A stretch of DNA of 64,000 nucleotides from an uncultured Prevotellaceae bacterium (lineage in GTDB: Bacteria; Bacteroidota; Bacteroidia; Bacteroidales; Bacteroidaceae), in assembly GCA_945865175.1 (NCBI GenBank), contig CAMBDA010000001.1, forward strand, positions 1 through 64,000, given 5' to 3'. The notes beneath the pieces are model-generated. The model did not search any database. It was not told the DNA's origin and saw only the letters and a list, made by a program, of their open reading frames with translations. A program made the translations under genes and the position numbers. Below are positions 7,463-15,873 of the stretch, piece after piece. How positions within the stretch are numbered: the stretch's first letter is position 1; each line of letters begins with the position of its first letter.

Positions 7463-9481
7463 CTATTTTTCGTCCAGCGCGGCCATCATGCGAAGCATCT
7501 CATCCCTGAGATGGGCAGCCTCCACAAAGTCGAGCTTGCGGGCAGCCTCCTGCATCTGCCTGCGGGTGGAGTCAATGGCCTTGCGAAGCTGTTCGGGTGT
7601 CATCAGTTCCAGCGTGGGCTCAGCCACCTGGTCCACCGTATGCTCAGGCTCCACATAGGCACGCGTCTCGCCTGCCTGCTGCCGCGCGAGCAGGTCATCC
7701 ATGGTGCGGTCCTTGCGTATCTGCTGCGGTACGATGTGATGGCTTTCGTTGTAGAGCAGCTGTTTGTGCCGCCTATAGTCGGTCTCCTCGATGGTCTTGG
7801 CCATTGATTCCGTGATGTGGTCGGCATAGAGGATGGCACGTCCGTTCACATTGCGGGCAGCCCGGCCCACAGTCTGCGTAAGGCTTCGGTGGCTACGCAA
7901 GAAGCCCTCCTTGTCGGCATCAAAGATGGCCACCAGACTTACTTCCGGCAGGTCCAGCCCTTCGCGCAGCAGGTTCACGCCCACCAGCACGTCGTATTTG
8001 CCCGCACGCAGTTCGTCCATGATGCGCACACGGTCCAGCGTGGCCACATCGCTATGGATATAGGCCGTGGAGATGCCATGGCCCAGCAGGTACTCCGTCA
8101 GTTCCTCGGCCATGCGCTTGGTGAGGGTGGTCACCAACGTACGCTCCTTCTGCTCTATCCGCCGATGCACCTCCTCCATGAGGTCGTCCACCTGGTTCAT
8201 CGTGGGGCGCACCTCTATCACGGGGTCCAGCAGTCCGGTAGGCCGGATGAGCTGCTCCACCACCACACCCCCGCTCTGCTCCAGCTCATAATCGGCAGGT
8301 GTGGCACTCACGTAGATTACCTGGTTCACCATTCCCTGAAACTCATCAAAAGTGAGCGGACGGTTGTCCTGGGCGGCAGGCAAACGGAAGCCATAATCCA
8401 CCAGATTGCGTTTGCGGGCGCGGTCACCTCCGTACATCGCACTTATCTGAGGCACCGACACATGACTCTCGTCGATGACCAGCAGGAAGTCCTTGGGAAA
8501 GAAGTCGAGCAGGCAATAGGGGCGTGTGCCCGGAGCCCGTCCGTCGAAATAACGGCTGTAGTTTTCTATGCCCGAGCAATGGCCCAGCTCGCGAATCATC
8601 TCCACATCGTAGGTCACCCGTTCATGCAGCCGCTTGGCCTCCAGTTCCTTCCCCATCTCCATGAAATAGGCCACCTGTACGGCCAGGTCTTCCTCAATCT
8701 GGCGTACAGCCTGTTCCTGGGTGTCATGATTGGTCATGAACAGATTGGCGGGATAGATGCGGTACTTGTCGAACTGGTCCACACGGGCCATGGTGAGGGG
8801 GTCCAGTTCCTCGATGCTCTCTATCTCATCGTCCCAGTAGGTGATGCGCAGCAGGTTGTCACCATAGGCCAGCGCCACGTCCACCGTGTCGCCTTTCACT
8901 CTCACCTGCCCGCGAGCGGGAGCCATATCGTTGCGCACATACAGGCTGTCGTTGAGCCTCCGCAGCAGCTGGTTGCGGTCCAGACGCTGGCCCACGGCCA
9001 CCTCTATCACGTTGTCGTAGAAGGCGGAAGGATTGCCCATTCCGTAGATACAGGACACGCTGCTCACCACAATCACATCGCTGCGCCCGCTCAGCAGGGC
9101 GCTGGTGGCCGCCAGCCGGAGTTTGTCTATCTCGTCGTTGATGGCCAGGTCCTTTTCTATATAGGTGTCGGTGGTGGGGATATAGGCCTCCGGCTGATAA
9201 TAGTCGTAGTAGCTGACATAGTACTCCACGGCGTTGTGAGGGAAAAACTGCTTCATCTCGCCATAGAGCTGGGCGGCCAGCGTCTTGTTATGGCTCAGTA
9301 TGAGGGTGGGCCTTCCGTAGTTGGCAATCACATTGGCTATGGTGAAAGTCTTGCCGCTGCCGGTCACGCCCAGCAAGGTCTGCGCCCTGACGCCCTCCTT
9401 CAGGGCCTGGGTGAGCTGTGCGATGGCCTCCGGCTGGTCGCCGGTGGGCTGGAAGGCGGATGTGAGCTGATAGTTGTCCAT
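7463..9481 (-). CDS. uvrB: Excinuclease ABC subunit B
   Basis: UvrB is the damage-verifying helicase-like subunit of nucleotide excision repair, loaded by UvrA and partnered by UvrC. The 672 residues match full length. Visible motifs are Walker A GVTGSGKT (38-45), the beta-hairpin YYVSYYDYYQPEAYIP (about 87-102), the DEAD-like IDESH, the helicase motifs ATPADYE, TLTKRMAEELTEYL and QTVGRAARN, and the C-terminal UVR segment (residues about 628-668) that contacts UvrC. It follows the MBL hydrolase gene by 57 bases with no promoter in between, so it is probably read from upstream. uvrA lies far away at 52.7-55.5 kb. Confidence 0.97.
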   Translation of the reverse strand: MDNYQLTSAFQPTGDQPEAIAQLTQALKEGVRAQTLLGVTGSGKTFTIANVIANYGRPTLILSHNKTLAAQLYGEMKQFFPHNAVEYYVSYYDYYQPEAYIPTTDTYIEKDLAINDEIDKLRLAATSALLSGRSDVIVVSSVSCIYGMGNPSAFYDNVIEVAVGQRLDRNQLLRRLNDSLYVRNDMAPARGQVRVKGDTVDVALAYGDNLLRITYWDDEIESIEELDPLTMARVDQFDKYRIYPANLFMTNHDTQEQAVRQIEEDLAVQVAYFMEMGKELEAKRLHERVTYDVEMIRELGHCSGIENYSRYFDGRAPGTRPYCLLDFFPKDFLLVIDESHVSVPQISAMYGGDRARKRNLVDYGFRLPAAQDNRPLTFDEFQGMVNQVIYVSATPADYELEQSGGVVVEQLIRPTGLLDPVIEVRPTMNQVDDLMEEVHRRIEQKERTLVTTLTKRMAEELTEYLLGHGISTAYIHSDVATLDRVRIMDELRAGKYDVLVGVNLLREGLDLPEVSLVAIFDADKEGFLRSHRSLTQTVGRAARNVNGRAILYADHITESMAKTIEETDYRRHKQLLYNESHHIVPQQIRKDRTMDDLLARQQAGETRAYVEPEHTVDQVAEPTLELMTPEQLRKAIDSTRRQMQEAARKLDFVEAAHLRDEMLRMMAALDEK

Positions 9482-9538
9482 GAGTGGTGTGATAAGAGAT
9501 GAATGGGGAGAGGGATAAGTGAAAGGCCGGGCCGTTCG

Positions 9539-10306
9539 TCAGTCGAGGCGCAGTTCCAGTCCGTCATAGCCCAGGAAAATGTCCTTGGGCAGGAGTGCCT
9601 GCTCCCTGGCATGCGGTGCTATGTGGTGGCTCATGTGGATGAGGTAGGTGGGCTGGTTTCCAATGGAGCGTGCCATTTCCACAGCCTGCTCGATGGTCTG
9701 ATGGGTGGGATGCGGCTCGTGGCGCAAGGCACCTAACATGAGCAGTCTCACGCCCTGCAGCGCTTCCAGGGTGCCTTCTCCGGCCTGGGTCATGTCTGTC
9801 AGATAGCCCACATCGCCTATCCGGTAGCCCAGTATGGGCAACCTGCCGTGCATCACGGGAAGGGCAGTCACCTCCACGCCCTTCACCCTCACGCGGTCCA
9901 TCGGATGGAGTGTATGGAGCCGTAGCTGGGGCACGCCCGGATATTTGTTCTCCACCAGGCAATAAGGCAGCCGTGTGCGCAGGTGTTCGGCAGCATAGGG
10001 GTCGGCATAGAGGGGCAGGTCGTGCATATAGGAGAAGGGGCGCAGGTCATCTATGCCCCCCACATGGTCATAATGTTCATGAGTGACAAATACCGCATCA
10101 ATCATGCCGTCATAGTCCATCCGGAGCATCTGTTCCCTGAAGTCGGGACTGCAGTCCACCAACAGGGCAGCCTCATCGGTCTGGAAAAAGGCCGAACAGC
10201 GGAGGCGTTTGTCGCGCGGGTCGTTGCTCATGCATGTGCTGCAATGGCAGCCTATCTGGGGCACACCGCAGCTGGTGCCTGTGCCCAGAAGGGTTATCTT
10301 CATCAT
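9539..10306 (-). CDS. MBL-fold metallohydrolase, PhnP-like
   Basis: The 255-residue protein has the metallo-beta-lactamase fold with the metal-binding motif THEHYDH (H76, H78, D80, H81), a later His in PVMHGR, an Asp in YLTDMTQ and HMSHH near the end. An N-terminal CHCSTC cluster (C20, C22, C25) resembles the extra zinc site of PhnP-type phosphodiesterases, which cleave cyclic phosphate esters. No phosphonate genes are nearby, so the true substrate is uncertain. Two Met codons are adjacent at the start (10306 and 10303). The gene begins 8 bases after the murB stop codon, suggesting co-transcription. Confidence 0.83.
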   Translation of the reverse strand: MMKITLLGTGTSCGVPQIGCHCSTCMSNDPRDKRLRCSAFFQTDEAALLVDCSPDFREQMLRMDYDGMIDAVFVTHEHYDHVGGIDDLRPFSYMHDLPLYADPYAAEHLRTRLPYCLVENKYPGVPQLRLHTLHPMDRVRVKGVEVTALPVMHGRLPILGYRIGDVGYLTDMTQAGEGTLEALQGVRLLMLGALRHEPHPTHQTIEQAVEMARSIGNQPTYLIHMSHHIAPHAREQALLPKDIFLGYDGLELRLD

Positions 10307-10313
10307 CTTTAAT

Positions 10314-11375
10314 CTATAAGGACAGTTTATCCAATGGAATGTCTGGAATAAAGTTCACTTCGGGCATCAGCGTCACGCCAAACTGCCGGACCACATCCTG
10401 CCGTACGGCCTGGCACAGCCGAACCACATCCATGCCCCTGGCACCACCCAGATTCACCAGTACCAGCGCCTGCCTGTCATGCACGCCTGCAGGGCCCAGG
10501 CTTTTCCCCTTCCACCCGCTCTGGTCTATCAGCCAAGCGGCCGACAGTTTCCAGCGTCCCTGCCCGGCTGCATAATGGGGCATGGCCGGATATTGGGCCA
10601 GGAGCCGTTCCTTGCAAGCCTCATCCACCACGGGGTTCATGAAGAAACTGCCCGCATTGCCCTGGACAGCAGGGTCGGGCAACTTGTGCCGGCGGATGCG
10701 TATGATGGCATCTCGCAATTGGGAGGCAGTCACCTCATCCACAGGAATGCCCTGGGACGAAAGCATCTCGGCTATGCCACCATAGGTGGTGTCGGGCACA
10801 AAACGGCGGCTCAGCCTCAGCCACACCCGCGACACGGCATAGCGGCCACGTAGGCGGGTCTTGAACACGCTGGTGCGATAACCGTAGTCACACTCGGCGG
10901 CCTCGAACCTGCGGACAGTACCGTCCGTCAGGTCCACGCACTCCACCGCCACCACATGCTGCGAGGCTTCTGCCCCATAGGCACCAATGTTCTGCACGGC
11001 AGCCGCTCCCACCTGGCCGGGGATGAGCGACAAGTTCTCCAGTCCGTGCCAGCCGTGCGTCACACACAGCTCCACCAGCGCGTCCCACTCCATGCCGCTG
11101 CCCACACGCAACACCACCTGTTCATCGTCGGCCTCCATCACATCCACGCCCTGAATGGCCGACTGCAGCACCACTCCGGGATAGTCGTCCAGAAACAGCA
11201 GGTTGCTTCCGCTCCCTATATGAAGGAGCGGAAGGTCACGCGCCTCCGCCTGCCGCCATCCGATGGCATCGGCCAGTTCCTGTTCGTCGCCATAGCGCAC
11301 GAAAAAACGCGCCTTGGCATGGATGCCGAAGGTGTTGTCATGCACCAAGTCATAGTATTCCTCGTAACTATTCAT
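10314..11375 (-). CDS. murB: UDP-N-acetylenolpyruvoylglucosamine reductase
   Basis: MurB reduces UDP-GlcNAc-enolpyruvate to UDP-MurNAc with NADPH and FAD, the second committed step of cytoplasmic peptidoglycan precursor synthesis. The 353-residue sequence shows the FAD-binding GSGSNLLFLD (about residue 57), the GLENLSLIPGQVGAAAVQNIGAYG signature (residues about 112-135), the conserved YGYRTSVFK and the catalytic-serine stretch GNAGSFFMNP. The length and the Tyr in the YGYR loop fit the type I (E. coli-like) enzyme. It is followed closely by the MBL hydrolase and uvrB. Confidence 0.96.
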   Translation of the reverse strand: MNSYEEYYDLVHDNTFGIHAKARFFVRYGDEQELADAIGWRQAEARDLPLLHIGSGSNLLFLDDYPGVVLQSAIQGVDVMEADDEQVVLRVGSGMEWDALVELCVTHGWHGLENLSLIPGQVGAAAVQNIGAYGAEASQHVVAVECVDLTDGTVRRFEAAECDYGYRTSVFKTRLRGRYAVSRVWLRLSRRFVPDTTYGGIAEMLSSQGIPVDEVTASQLRDAIIRIRRHKLPDPAVQGNAGSFFMNPVVDEACKERLLAQYPAMPHYAAGQGRWKLSAAWLIDQSGWKGKSLGPAGVHDRQALVLVNLGGARGMDVVRLCQAVRQDVVRQFGVTLMPEVNFIPDIPLDKLSL

Positions 11376-11445
11376 AAACGTTCAATCTAAGGAAAAAAAA
11401 AGGGAAAACAAATGCCAGCACCAGGTCCCCCGCATAACTGGCGGC

Positions 11446-12297
11446 CTAGCTGTCGTAGGAGGTGAGCATCCAGCGCTGGCCATTCTTCTCAAAGGTGAAC
11501 ACCTCCATCAGGCCATTGCCCTGACCGCACTTCTGCAGCACCATCCGCTTGGGGTTGTGATACGTCTGGCCACTCCTCACATTGGTAAGGGTTCCCGATG
11601 GCACCTCGGGGCAGAATGTGGGCCATTGGTTCACGTCGATGGTGCCGTCCACCACGGTCATCTCGTCCTCCGGGTCCAGGTAGCTGAAGTGGAGCGGCTG
11701 TTCGATAGAAGACATCTGGAAAAGGCTGTCCGTGCTGAAATGACGGTAGAAGACCAGAAAATCGGACAGCTCGGACTGCTGGATGAACTGGTCCTTCTGT
11801 TCCACCAGGCTCCATCGTCCGTGTCTCCGCTCAAAGTCATACGAAGTGAAAGCCAGCGAGGGCAGGTCGTAGATTTCCACCTGCACCTGCGAAGGGGTGC
11901 TGTCCTTCACCTCCTCTATCTGCTCCACACTATTATATAATATGGTATAGTAGTCCTGCTCCATCCACGAGAAATCGGGGTTCCATTCAGTCTGCGACAG
12001 CATCACCGTATCGCCGGCAGCACCTATCCTGGGCAGAGGAAAACAAATGCGTTCGCGCTGAAGACGCCTGCTGCGTGCAAAGGAGAAAAGAAAATCCATG
12101 AAATTCTCGTCGAGATGGGTTTCGCCCGTGAGGCTAAGCAGTTCTTCCTCGGCATCCAGAGTGTCGGTCCATACAGTGTCCTCCACCAGGTCGTCCGCCT
12201 GCACGTCGGTACTCGAGGCGGGTGTCCTTCCCGCATCGCATGAATGCAGGAAAAGTACACACAAAAAGGCTGTCATGCCCAAAAACTTACATTCCAT
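11446..12297 (-). CDS. DUF4348 family lipoprotein
   Basis: The 283-residue product begins MECKFLGMTAFLCVLFLHSCDAG, a lipoprotein signal with Cys in LHSC. The start was chosen there because the preceding in-frame codons overlap the -7 element. The mature N-terminus is acidic and low-complexity. It is followed by FMDFLFSFARSRRLQRERI, a stretch I associate with DUF4348, then a mixed alpha/beta domain (YDFERRHGRWSLVEQKD). The function is unknown and a surface or periplasmic location is inferred. It precedes murB by 70 bases and is transcribed divergently from pheS. Confidence 0.72.
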   Translation of the reverse strand: MECKFLGMTAFLCVLFLHSCDAGRTPASSTDVQADDLVEDTVWTDTLDAEEELLSLTGETHLDENFMDFLFSFARSRRLQRERICFPLPRIGAAGDTVMLSQTEWNPDFSWMEQDYYTILYNSVEQIEEVKDSTPSQVQVEIYDLPSLAFTSYDFERRHGRWSLVEQKDQFIQQSELSDFLVFYRHFSTDSLFQMSSIEQPLHFSYLDPEDEMTVVDGTIDVNQWPTFCPEVPSGTLTNVRSGQTYHNPKRMVLQKCGQGNGLMEVFTFEKNGQRWMLTSYDS

Positions 12298-12325
12298 AGT
12301 CGATACCTGACATATAAAAACGCTG

Positions 12326-12333
12326 CAAAAGTA
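12326..12333 (-). promoter_or_regulatory. -7 element for the DUF4348 lipoprotein gene
   Basis: TACTTTTG on the minus strand matches TAnnTTTG and lies 28 bases upstream of the start codon. Confidence 0.5.
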
Positions 12334-12376
12334 CAATTTTAATTCCATATAGCAGGCATTTTCGCGCAGAAATGAT

Positions 12377-12384
12377 TACCTTTG
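12377..12384 (+). promoter_or_regulatory. -7 element for pheS
   Basis: TACCTTTG matches the Bacteroidetes -7 consensus and lies 41 bases upstream of the pheS ATG. It faces away from the DUF4348 promoter about 45 bases to the left. Confidence 0.55.
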
Positions 12385-12425
12385 CACCAAATTTGAAACA
12401 AACCACAGCCAAAACGCATAACAAG

Positions 12426-13445
12426 ATGATAGAAAAAATCGAGAAACTGATGGCCGAGATAGAGGCCCTGCAGGCTGCCAACGCCGAGGAAGCCGAAGCC
12501 TTGCGCATCAAGTACCTGAGCAAGAAAGGCGAGATTACCGCCCTGATGAACGACTTCAGAAGCGTGCCCGCAGAACAGAAGAAAGAGGTGGGCATGCGCA
12601 TCAACCAACTCAAGGCGGCAGCCCTGGACAAGATAAACGCTCTCAAGAGCCAAGCGGCCGCAGGCAGCCAGCAATGTGCCTGCATCGACCTCACCCGCTC
12701 GCCCTACCCCATCCATCTGGGAACACGCCATCCCCTCACCATCGTACGCAACGAAATTGTGGACATCTTCAGCCGACTGGGATTCACGCTGGCCGAAGGA
12801 CCCGAAGTGGAGGACGACTGGCACGTGTACAGCAGCATGAACTTTGCCGACGACCATCCGGCACGCGACATGCAGGACACCTTCTTCATCGAGAGCCACC
12901 CCGACATTATCCTGCGCAGCCACACCAGTAGCGTGCAGGCCCGCGTGATGGAGAAGAACCAGCCCCCCATCCGTGTCATCTGTCCCGGCCGCGTATACCG
13001 CAACGAGGCCATCTCGGCCCGTGCACATTGCTTCTTCCATCAGGTGGAAGGGCTCTATATCGACAAGAACGTGTCCTTCACCGACCTTAAGCAGGTGCTT
13101 CTCCTGTTTGCCCAGGAGATGTTCGGGCCTGACACCAAGATACGCCTGCGCCCCAGCTATTTCCCCTTCACCGAGCCCAGTGCCGAGATGGATATCAGCT
13201 GCCACCTGTGCGGCGGCAAGGGATGCTCCTTCTGCAAGCATACGGGATGGGTGGAGATTCTGGGATGCGGCATGGTGGACCCTGCCGTACTGGAAGCAGG
13301 CGGCATAGACAGCACCGTCTACACAGGCTATGCCTTCGGCATGGGCATTGAGCGCATCACCAACCTGAAATACCAGGTGAAAGACCTCAGAATGTTCTCC
13401 GAAAACGACACACGCTTCCTCGACGAGTTTGTGAGTGCAAACTAG
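12426..13445 (+). CDS. pheS: Phenylalanine-tRNA ligase alpha subunit
   Basis: PheS carries the catalytic core of the (alpha beta)2 phenylalanyl-tRNA synthetase. The 339-residue sequence has an N-terminal coiled coil (residues 1-75), then class II motifs: GPEVEDDW, the motif 2 region RSHTSSVQARVM through GRVYRNEAISARAHCFFHQVEG, and motif 3 GMGIERI. The start MIEKIEKLMAEIE is chosen because it begins the family's coiled coil and lies downstream of the -7 element, whereas the ATG at 12372 lies upstream of it. No pheT is adjacent. Confidence 0.97.
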   Translation: MIEKIEKLMAEIEALQAANAEEAEALRIKYLSKKGEITALMNDFRSVPAEQKKEVGMRINQLKAAALDKINALKSQAAAGSQQCACIDLTRSPYPIHLGTRHPLTIVRNEIVDIFSRLGFTLAEGPEVEDDWHVYSSMNFADDHPARDMQDTFFIESHPDIILRSHTSSVQARVMEKNQPPIRVICPGRVYRNEAISARAHCFFHQVEGLYIDKNVSFTDLKQVLLLFAQEMFGPDTKIRLRPSYFPFTEPSAEMDISCHLCGGKGCSFCKHTGWVEILGCGMVDPAVLEAGGIDSTVYTGYAFGMGIERITNLKYQVKDLRMFSENDTRFLDEFVSAN

Positions 13446-13480
13446 CATTTGCCAAACCCTGCTGAATCACAGAAAAACAT

Positions 13481-13519
13481 CCCCCGCAGCCATCCCACAC
13501 ACAAGGGATAGCTGCGGGG
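13481..13519 (+). terminator. Strong hairpin after pheS, probable terminator
   Basis: CCCCGCAGC-ATCCC pairs with GGGAT-GCTGCGGGG across a short loop, 37 bases after the pheS stop codon. The T run is weak on the plus strand, so termination is inferred from the hairpin and its position. Confidence 0.5.
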
Positions 13520-13547
13520 CTAAAACGAAAAAAACACACGGAACAAC

Positions 13548-13958
13548 ATGACATACCACAAAAGACACACAAATTGCAAGAGATTCATACAAAACGTGTC
13601 CATCATGTGCCTGCTGGCCATCGGAGCCACGAATGCAGCCGCCTACGCACAGGAAACATGCGAGACATCGCCCTGTAGCAGCGACCTTATGAGCGACAGC
13701 CTGGCTGCCAGCTGGGACGAAGGCATGCCACTGGGCAATGCCACCGTGGAGGCTTTGGTGTGGCGCAAGGAAAACGCCCTGCGCCTTTCGCTCGACCGCA
13801 CAGACCTGTGGGACCTCAGACCCAGCGACAGCCTTGCGGGCAACAATTATCGCTTTGAGTGGGTGAAGCAGCATATACGGCAGAAGAACTATCTGCCCGA
13901 CAGCGGCAAGCTGCTGGAAACACCCACCCGCCCAGGCGAATGGGTGGTGCTGAAATAG
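13548..13958 (+). pseudogene. Truncated N-terminal fragment of a GH95-like secreted glycosidase
   Basis: The 136-codon frame has a signal peptide (residues about 14-35, ending in AYAQE) and then SWDEGMPLGNATVEALVW and LRLSLDRTDLWDLRP. This arrangement resembles the N-terminal beta-sandwich of GH95-type enzymes (W.E..PLGNG...A.V, then L..D.LW). Full-length relatives run to several hundred residues, but here the frame ends after an unrelated tail (TRPGEWVVLK). The catalytic domain is missing, and the following DNA is a repeat-bearing hairpin. It is probably a decayed remnant, though a short expressed protein cannot be excluded. The family assignment is tentative. Confidence 0.5.
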
Positions 13959-14018
13959 ACGGTTCAAACCATCATTTTTCCTGAACTGGAGGGAAGGTGC
14001 CACGCCAATGCCCAAATG

Positions 14019-14100
14019 GGGGCTTTTTGCTACCCAACTGGAGAAAATTTGCTACCCAACTGGGAAAAAAATGCTGGCCAACTGGATAGCAAAAAGCCCC
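14019..14100. repeat. 14-bp perfect inverted repeat enclosing three 22-base direct repeats
   Basis: GGGGCTTTTTGCTA (14019-14032) is exactly complementary to TAGCAAAAAGCCCC (14087-14100). Inside, GCTACCCAACTGG occurs at 14029 and 14051 and as GCTGGCCAACTGG at 14073, a period of 22. The left copy overlaps the left arm. It lies directly after the glycosidase fragment. Confidence 0.8.
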
Positions 14101-14174
14101 TAGTTTCCTGTCTCTCCAAACCCAGCAAAAAAACAAACAAGAGACTAAATACTTGCAGAAGGCAGATTAACAGG

Positions 14175-14204
14175 AAAGCGGCCCTCGATTAGGAGGGCCG
14201 CTTT
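14175..14204 (-). terminator. Intrinsic terminator of the DUF4301 gene
   Basis: AAAGCGGCCCTC and GAGGGCCGCTTT form a perfect 12-bp stem with a 6-base loop, 8 bases beyond the DUF4301 stop codon. The A/T ends could allow bidirectional termination. Confidence 0.75.
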
Positions 14205-14212
14205 CGGTATGC

Positions 14213-15736
14213 TTACTGCTGGTGTTGCGGACGCAGGAGGTCGTTGACCGTCTTCACGGGATTGAACGTGTCGAGAGGCACTTCCACGAAGATGGTGCTC
14301 CAGTCGCTCATGGCACCGTTCCACAGGCCGGGCAGCTCAAGGGCCTTGAGTTCACGTCCGCCCTTACTCTTGTGGGAGATGAACCCTGTGGCAGGGTCCA
14401 CATAGCGCGTGAGGTCATACTTCTGTCCCTTGTAGTCGCGGAGGGCACACACCAGGTCTACGGGATTGAAATGAGTACCCTGCGCAAACATGCGCATGTA
14501 TTCGGGGTTGTTGGCATCTATCTGGCTGCTTTCCAGAATCTGCAGGCTGATGCTTCCGTCGGGATTGAAGGCCAGGAACGGGCCTCCGCCAGGCTCGCCC
14601 ACATTCTTCACCACACCACACACACGGATGGGACGGTCGAGCTTGCGACGCAGGAAAGAGAGCAGTTTCTCGTCCGACATGTACTTGAGGTCGGGAAAAT
14701 CACAGTTGAGCGTATGGCGCACAAAACGTACCATCTCGGCCAGGTCGGCCTGGGTGTACTTCTTCTCATCGAGCTGGCGCAGATAGGCAAAGGCCTGCTT
14801 CTGTACATTCACGAGCACACCGGCTATCACCTGCTTCCACAGTACGGTGGAACGTTTCAGGCCATCGGGTACCACATTGTCGATGTTCTTGATGAAGACC
14901 ACCTCGCTCTGCAGGTCGTTGAGGTTCTGGATGAGTGCTCCATGGCCGCCCGGACGGAACAGCAGACGACCGTCATCGGTCCGGAAGGGCGTGTTGTCCA
15001 TGTTGGCGGCAATGGTGTCTGTACTGGGCTTCTGCACGCTGAACGACACATTGTAATGAATCTTATAGGCTTCGGCATAGTGATCCATGACCCGCTCCAG
15101 AAGCTGCTGGAACAGCGGCTGGTGTTCGGCGCTCACGGTAAAGTGGACCTCCGTCTCTCCCTGCGAGCTGGCATAGAGAGCAGCCTCGGCCAGGTGTTCC
15201 TCCAGGGGCGTACGCACGCTTCCGTCGGCATAGCGGTGGAAGAGCAGGAGTCCCTTGGGAAGCTGGCCATAGTTGAGGCCTTTGGCCTGGAGCATGTTGG
15301 CCACCACGTCCTTGTAGCGGCCAGCTGCCACCAGCGCGTCTACGCCCTGGCCCTCGTTGCGCTGGCAGGCCTCGTTGAGGGCATCGAAGAAGGCGAACTT
15401 GTGGATGCCGTTGAAATAAGCCTTCTCAAAGTCGGTAGTGGGCACATCGTAGGGCGCGTCGAGAAATTCGAACATATTCTTGAACATGCGGCTGGCTGCA
15501 CCACTCGCAGGCACGAACTTGGTGATGTGGTGGCCCTGCACCTTGTAGTTCTCCCACTCCTGGATGTAGGCTTCCACCTCATGGTCCTGGGGTGCGATGA
15601 TACCGTTACCGATGGAGGCCGCACCCTGTAGGCGCAAATAGGGGAATCCCTTGGAGAAGGTCTGGAGTTGCTGCTCCACTTGCTGGGCAGAAATTCCTTT
15701 CTGCTGGAGCTGTAATAAATCTTCTGAAGTGAACAT
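14213..15736 (-). CDS. DUF4301 family protein
   Basis: This 507-residue cytoplasmic protein matches the length and motifs I associate with DUF4301: VPASGAASRMFK (about residues 75-86), RPGGHGALIQNLNDL (about 262-276) and VVKNVGEPGGGPF (about 376-388). The glycine-rich segments and the VxASGAASRMFK motif suggest nucleotidyltransferase-like or sugar-phosphate-binding folds, but this is inference and no activity is assigned. The start at 15736 has no Met close upstream. It is divergent from the Rsh gene, with promoters only about 20 bases apart. Confidence 0.85.
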   Translation of the reverse strand: MFTSEDLLQLQQKGISAQQVEQQLQTFSKGFPYLRLQGAASIGNGIIAPQDHEVEAYIQEWENYKVQGHHITKFVPASGAASRMFKNMFEFLDAPYDVPTTDFEKAYFNGIHKFAFFDALNEACQRNEGQGVDALVAAGRYKDVVANMLQAKGLNYGQLPKGLLLFHRYADGSVRTPLEEHLAEAALYASSQGETEVHFTVSAEHQPLFQQLLERVMDHYAEAYKIHYNVSFSVQKPSTDTIAANMDNTPFRTDDGRLLFRPGGHGALIQNLNDLQSEVVFIKNIDNVVPDGLKRSTVLWKQVIAGVLVNVQKQAFAYLRQLDEKKYTQADLAEMVRFVRHTLNCDFPDLKYMSDEKLLSFLRRKLDRPIRVCGVVKNVGEPGGGPFLAFNPDGSISLQILESSQIDANNPEYMRMFAQGTHFNPVDLVCALRDYKGQKYDLTRYVDPATGFISHKSKGGRELKALELPGLWNGAMSDWSTIFVEVPLDTFNPVKTVNDLLRPQHQQ

Positions 15737-15777
15737 ATTTAATATTTATTTTTAGGGTTTTTGCGTAAATTACGCCA

Positions 15778-15808
15778 CAAATATAAATAAAAATCTGCAT
15801 TCTGCAAG
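15778..15808 (-). promoter_or_regulatory. Predicted promoter for the DUF4301 gene
   Basis: TATATTTG (15778-15785) with CTTG (15805-15808) exactly 19 bases upstream on the minus strand. Confidence 0.6.
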
Positions 15809-15827
15809 GAAAACGGGAAAAAACACG

Positions 15828-15835
15828 TAACTTTG
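15828..15835 (+). promoter_or_regulatory. -7 element for the Rsh gene
   Basis: TAACTTTG matches TAnnTTTG. Transcription would start near 15842, which excludes the in-frame GTG at 15835 as a start codon. Confidence 0.55.
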
Positions 15836-15873
15836 TGTCGCAGAAAACAGACGATGACAGAAAGAAGTACGAA

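Noticed and set aside
7817-9502. 561-codon open frame opposite uvrB
   Set aside because: It is antisense to a clear uvrB in the mirror frame, is His/Val/Gly-rich, and has no family resemblance. It is a by-product of GC-rich codon use.
12339-13448. 369-codon frame opposite pheS
   Set aside because: Antisense to a full-length pheS with all class II motifs.
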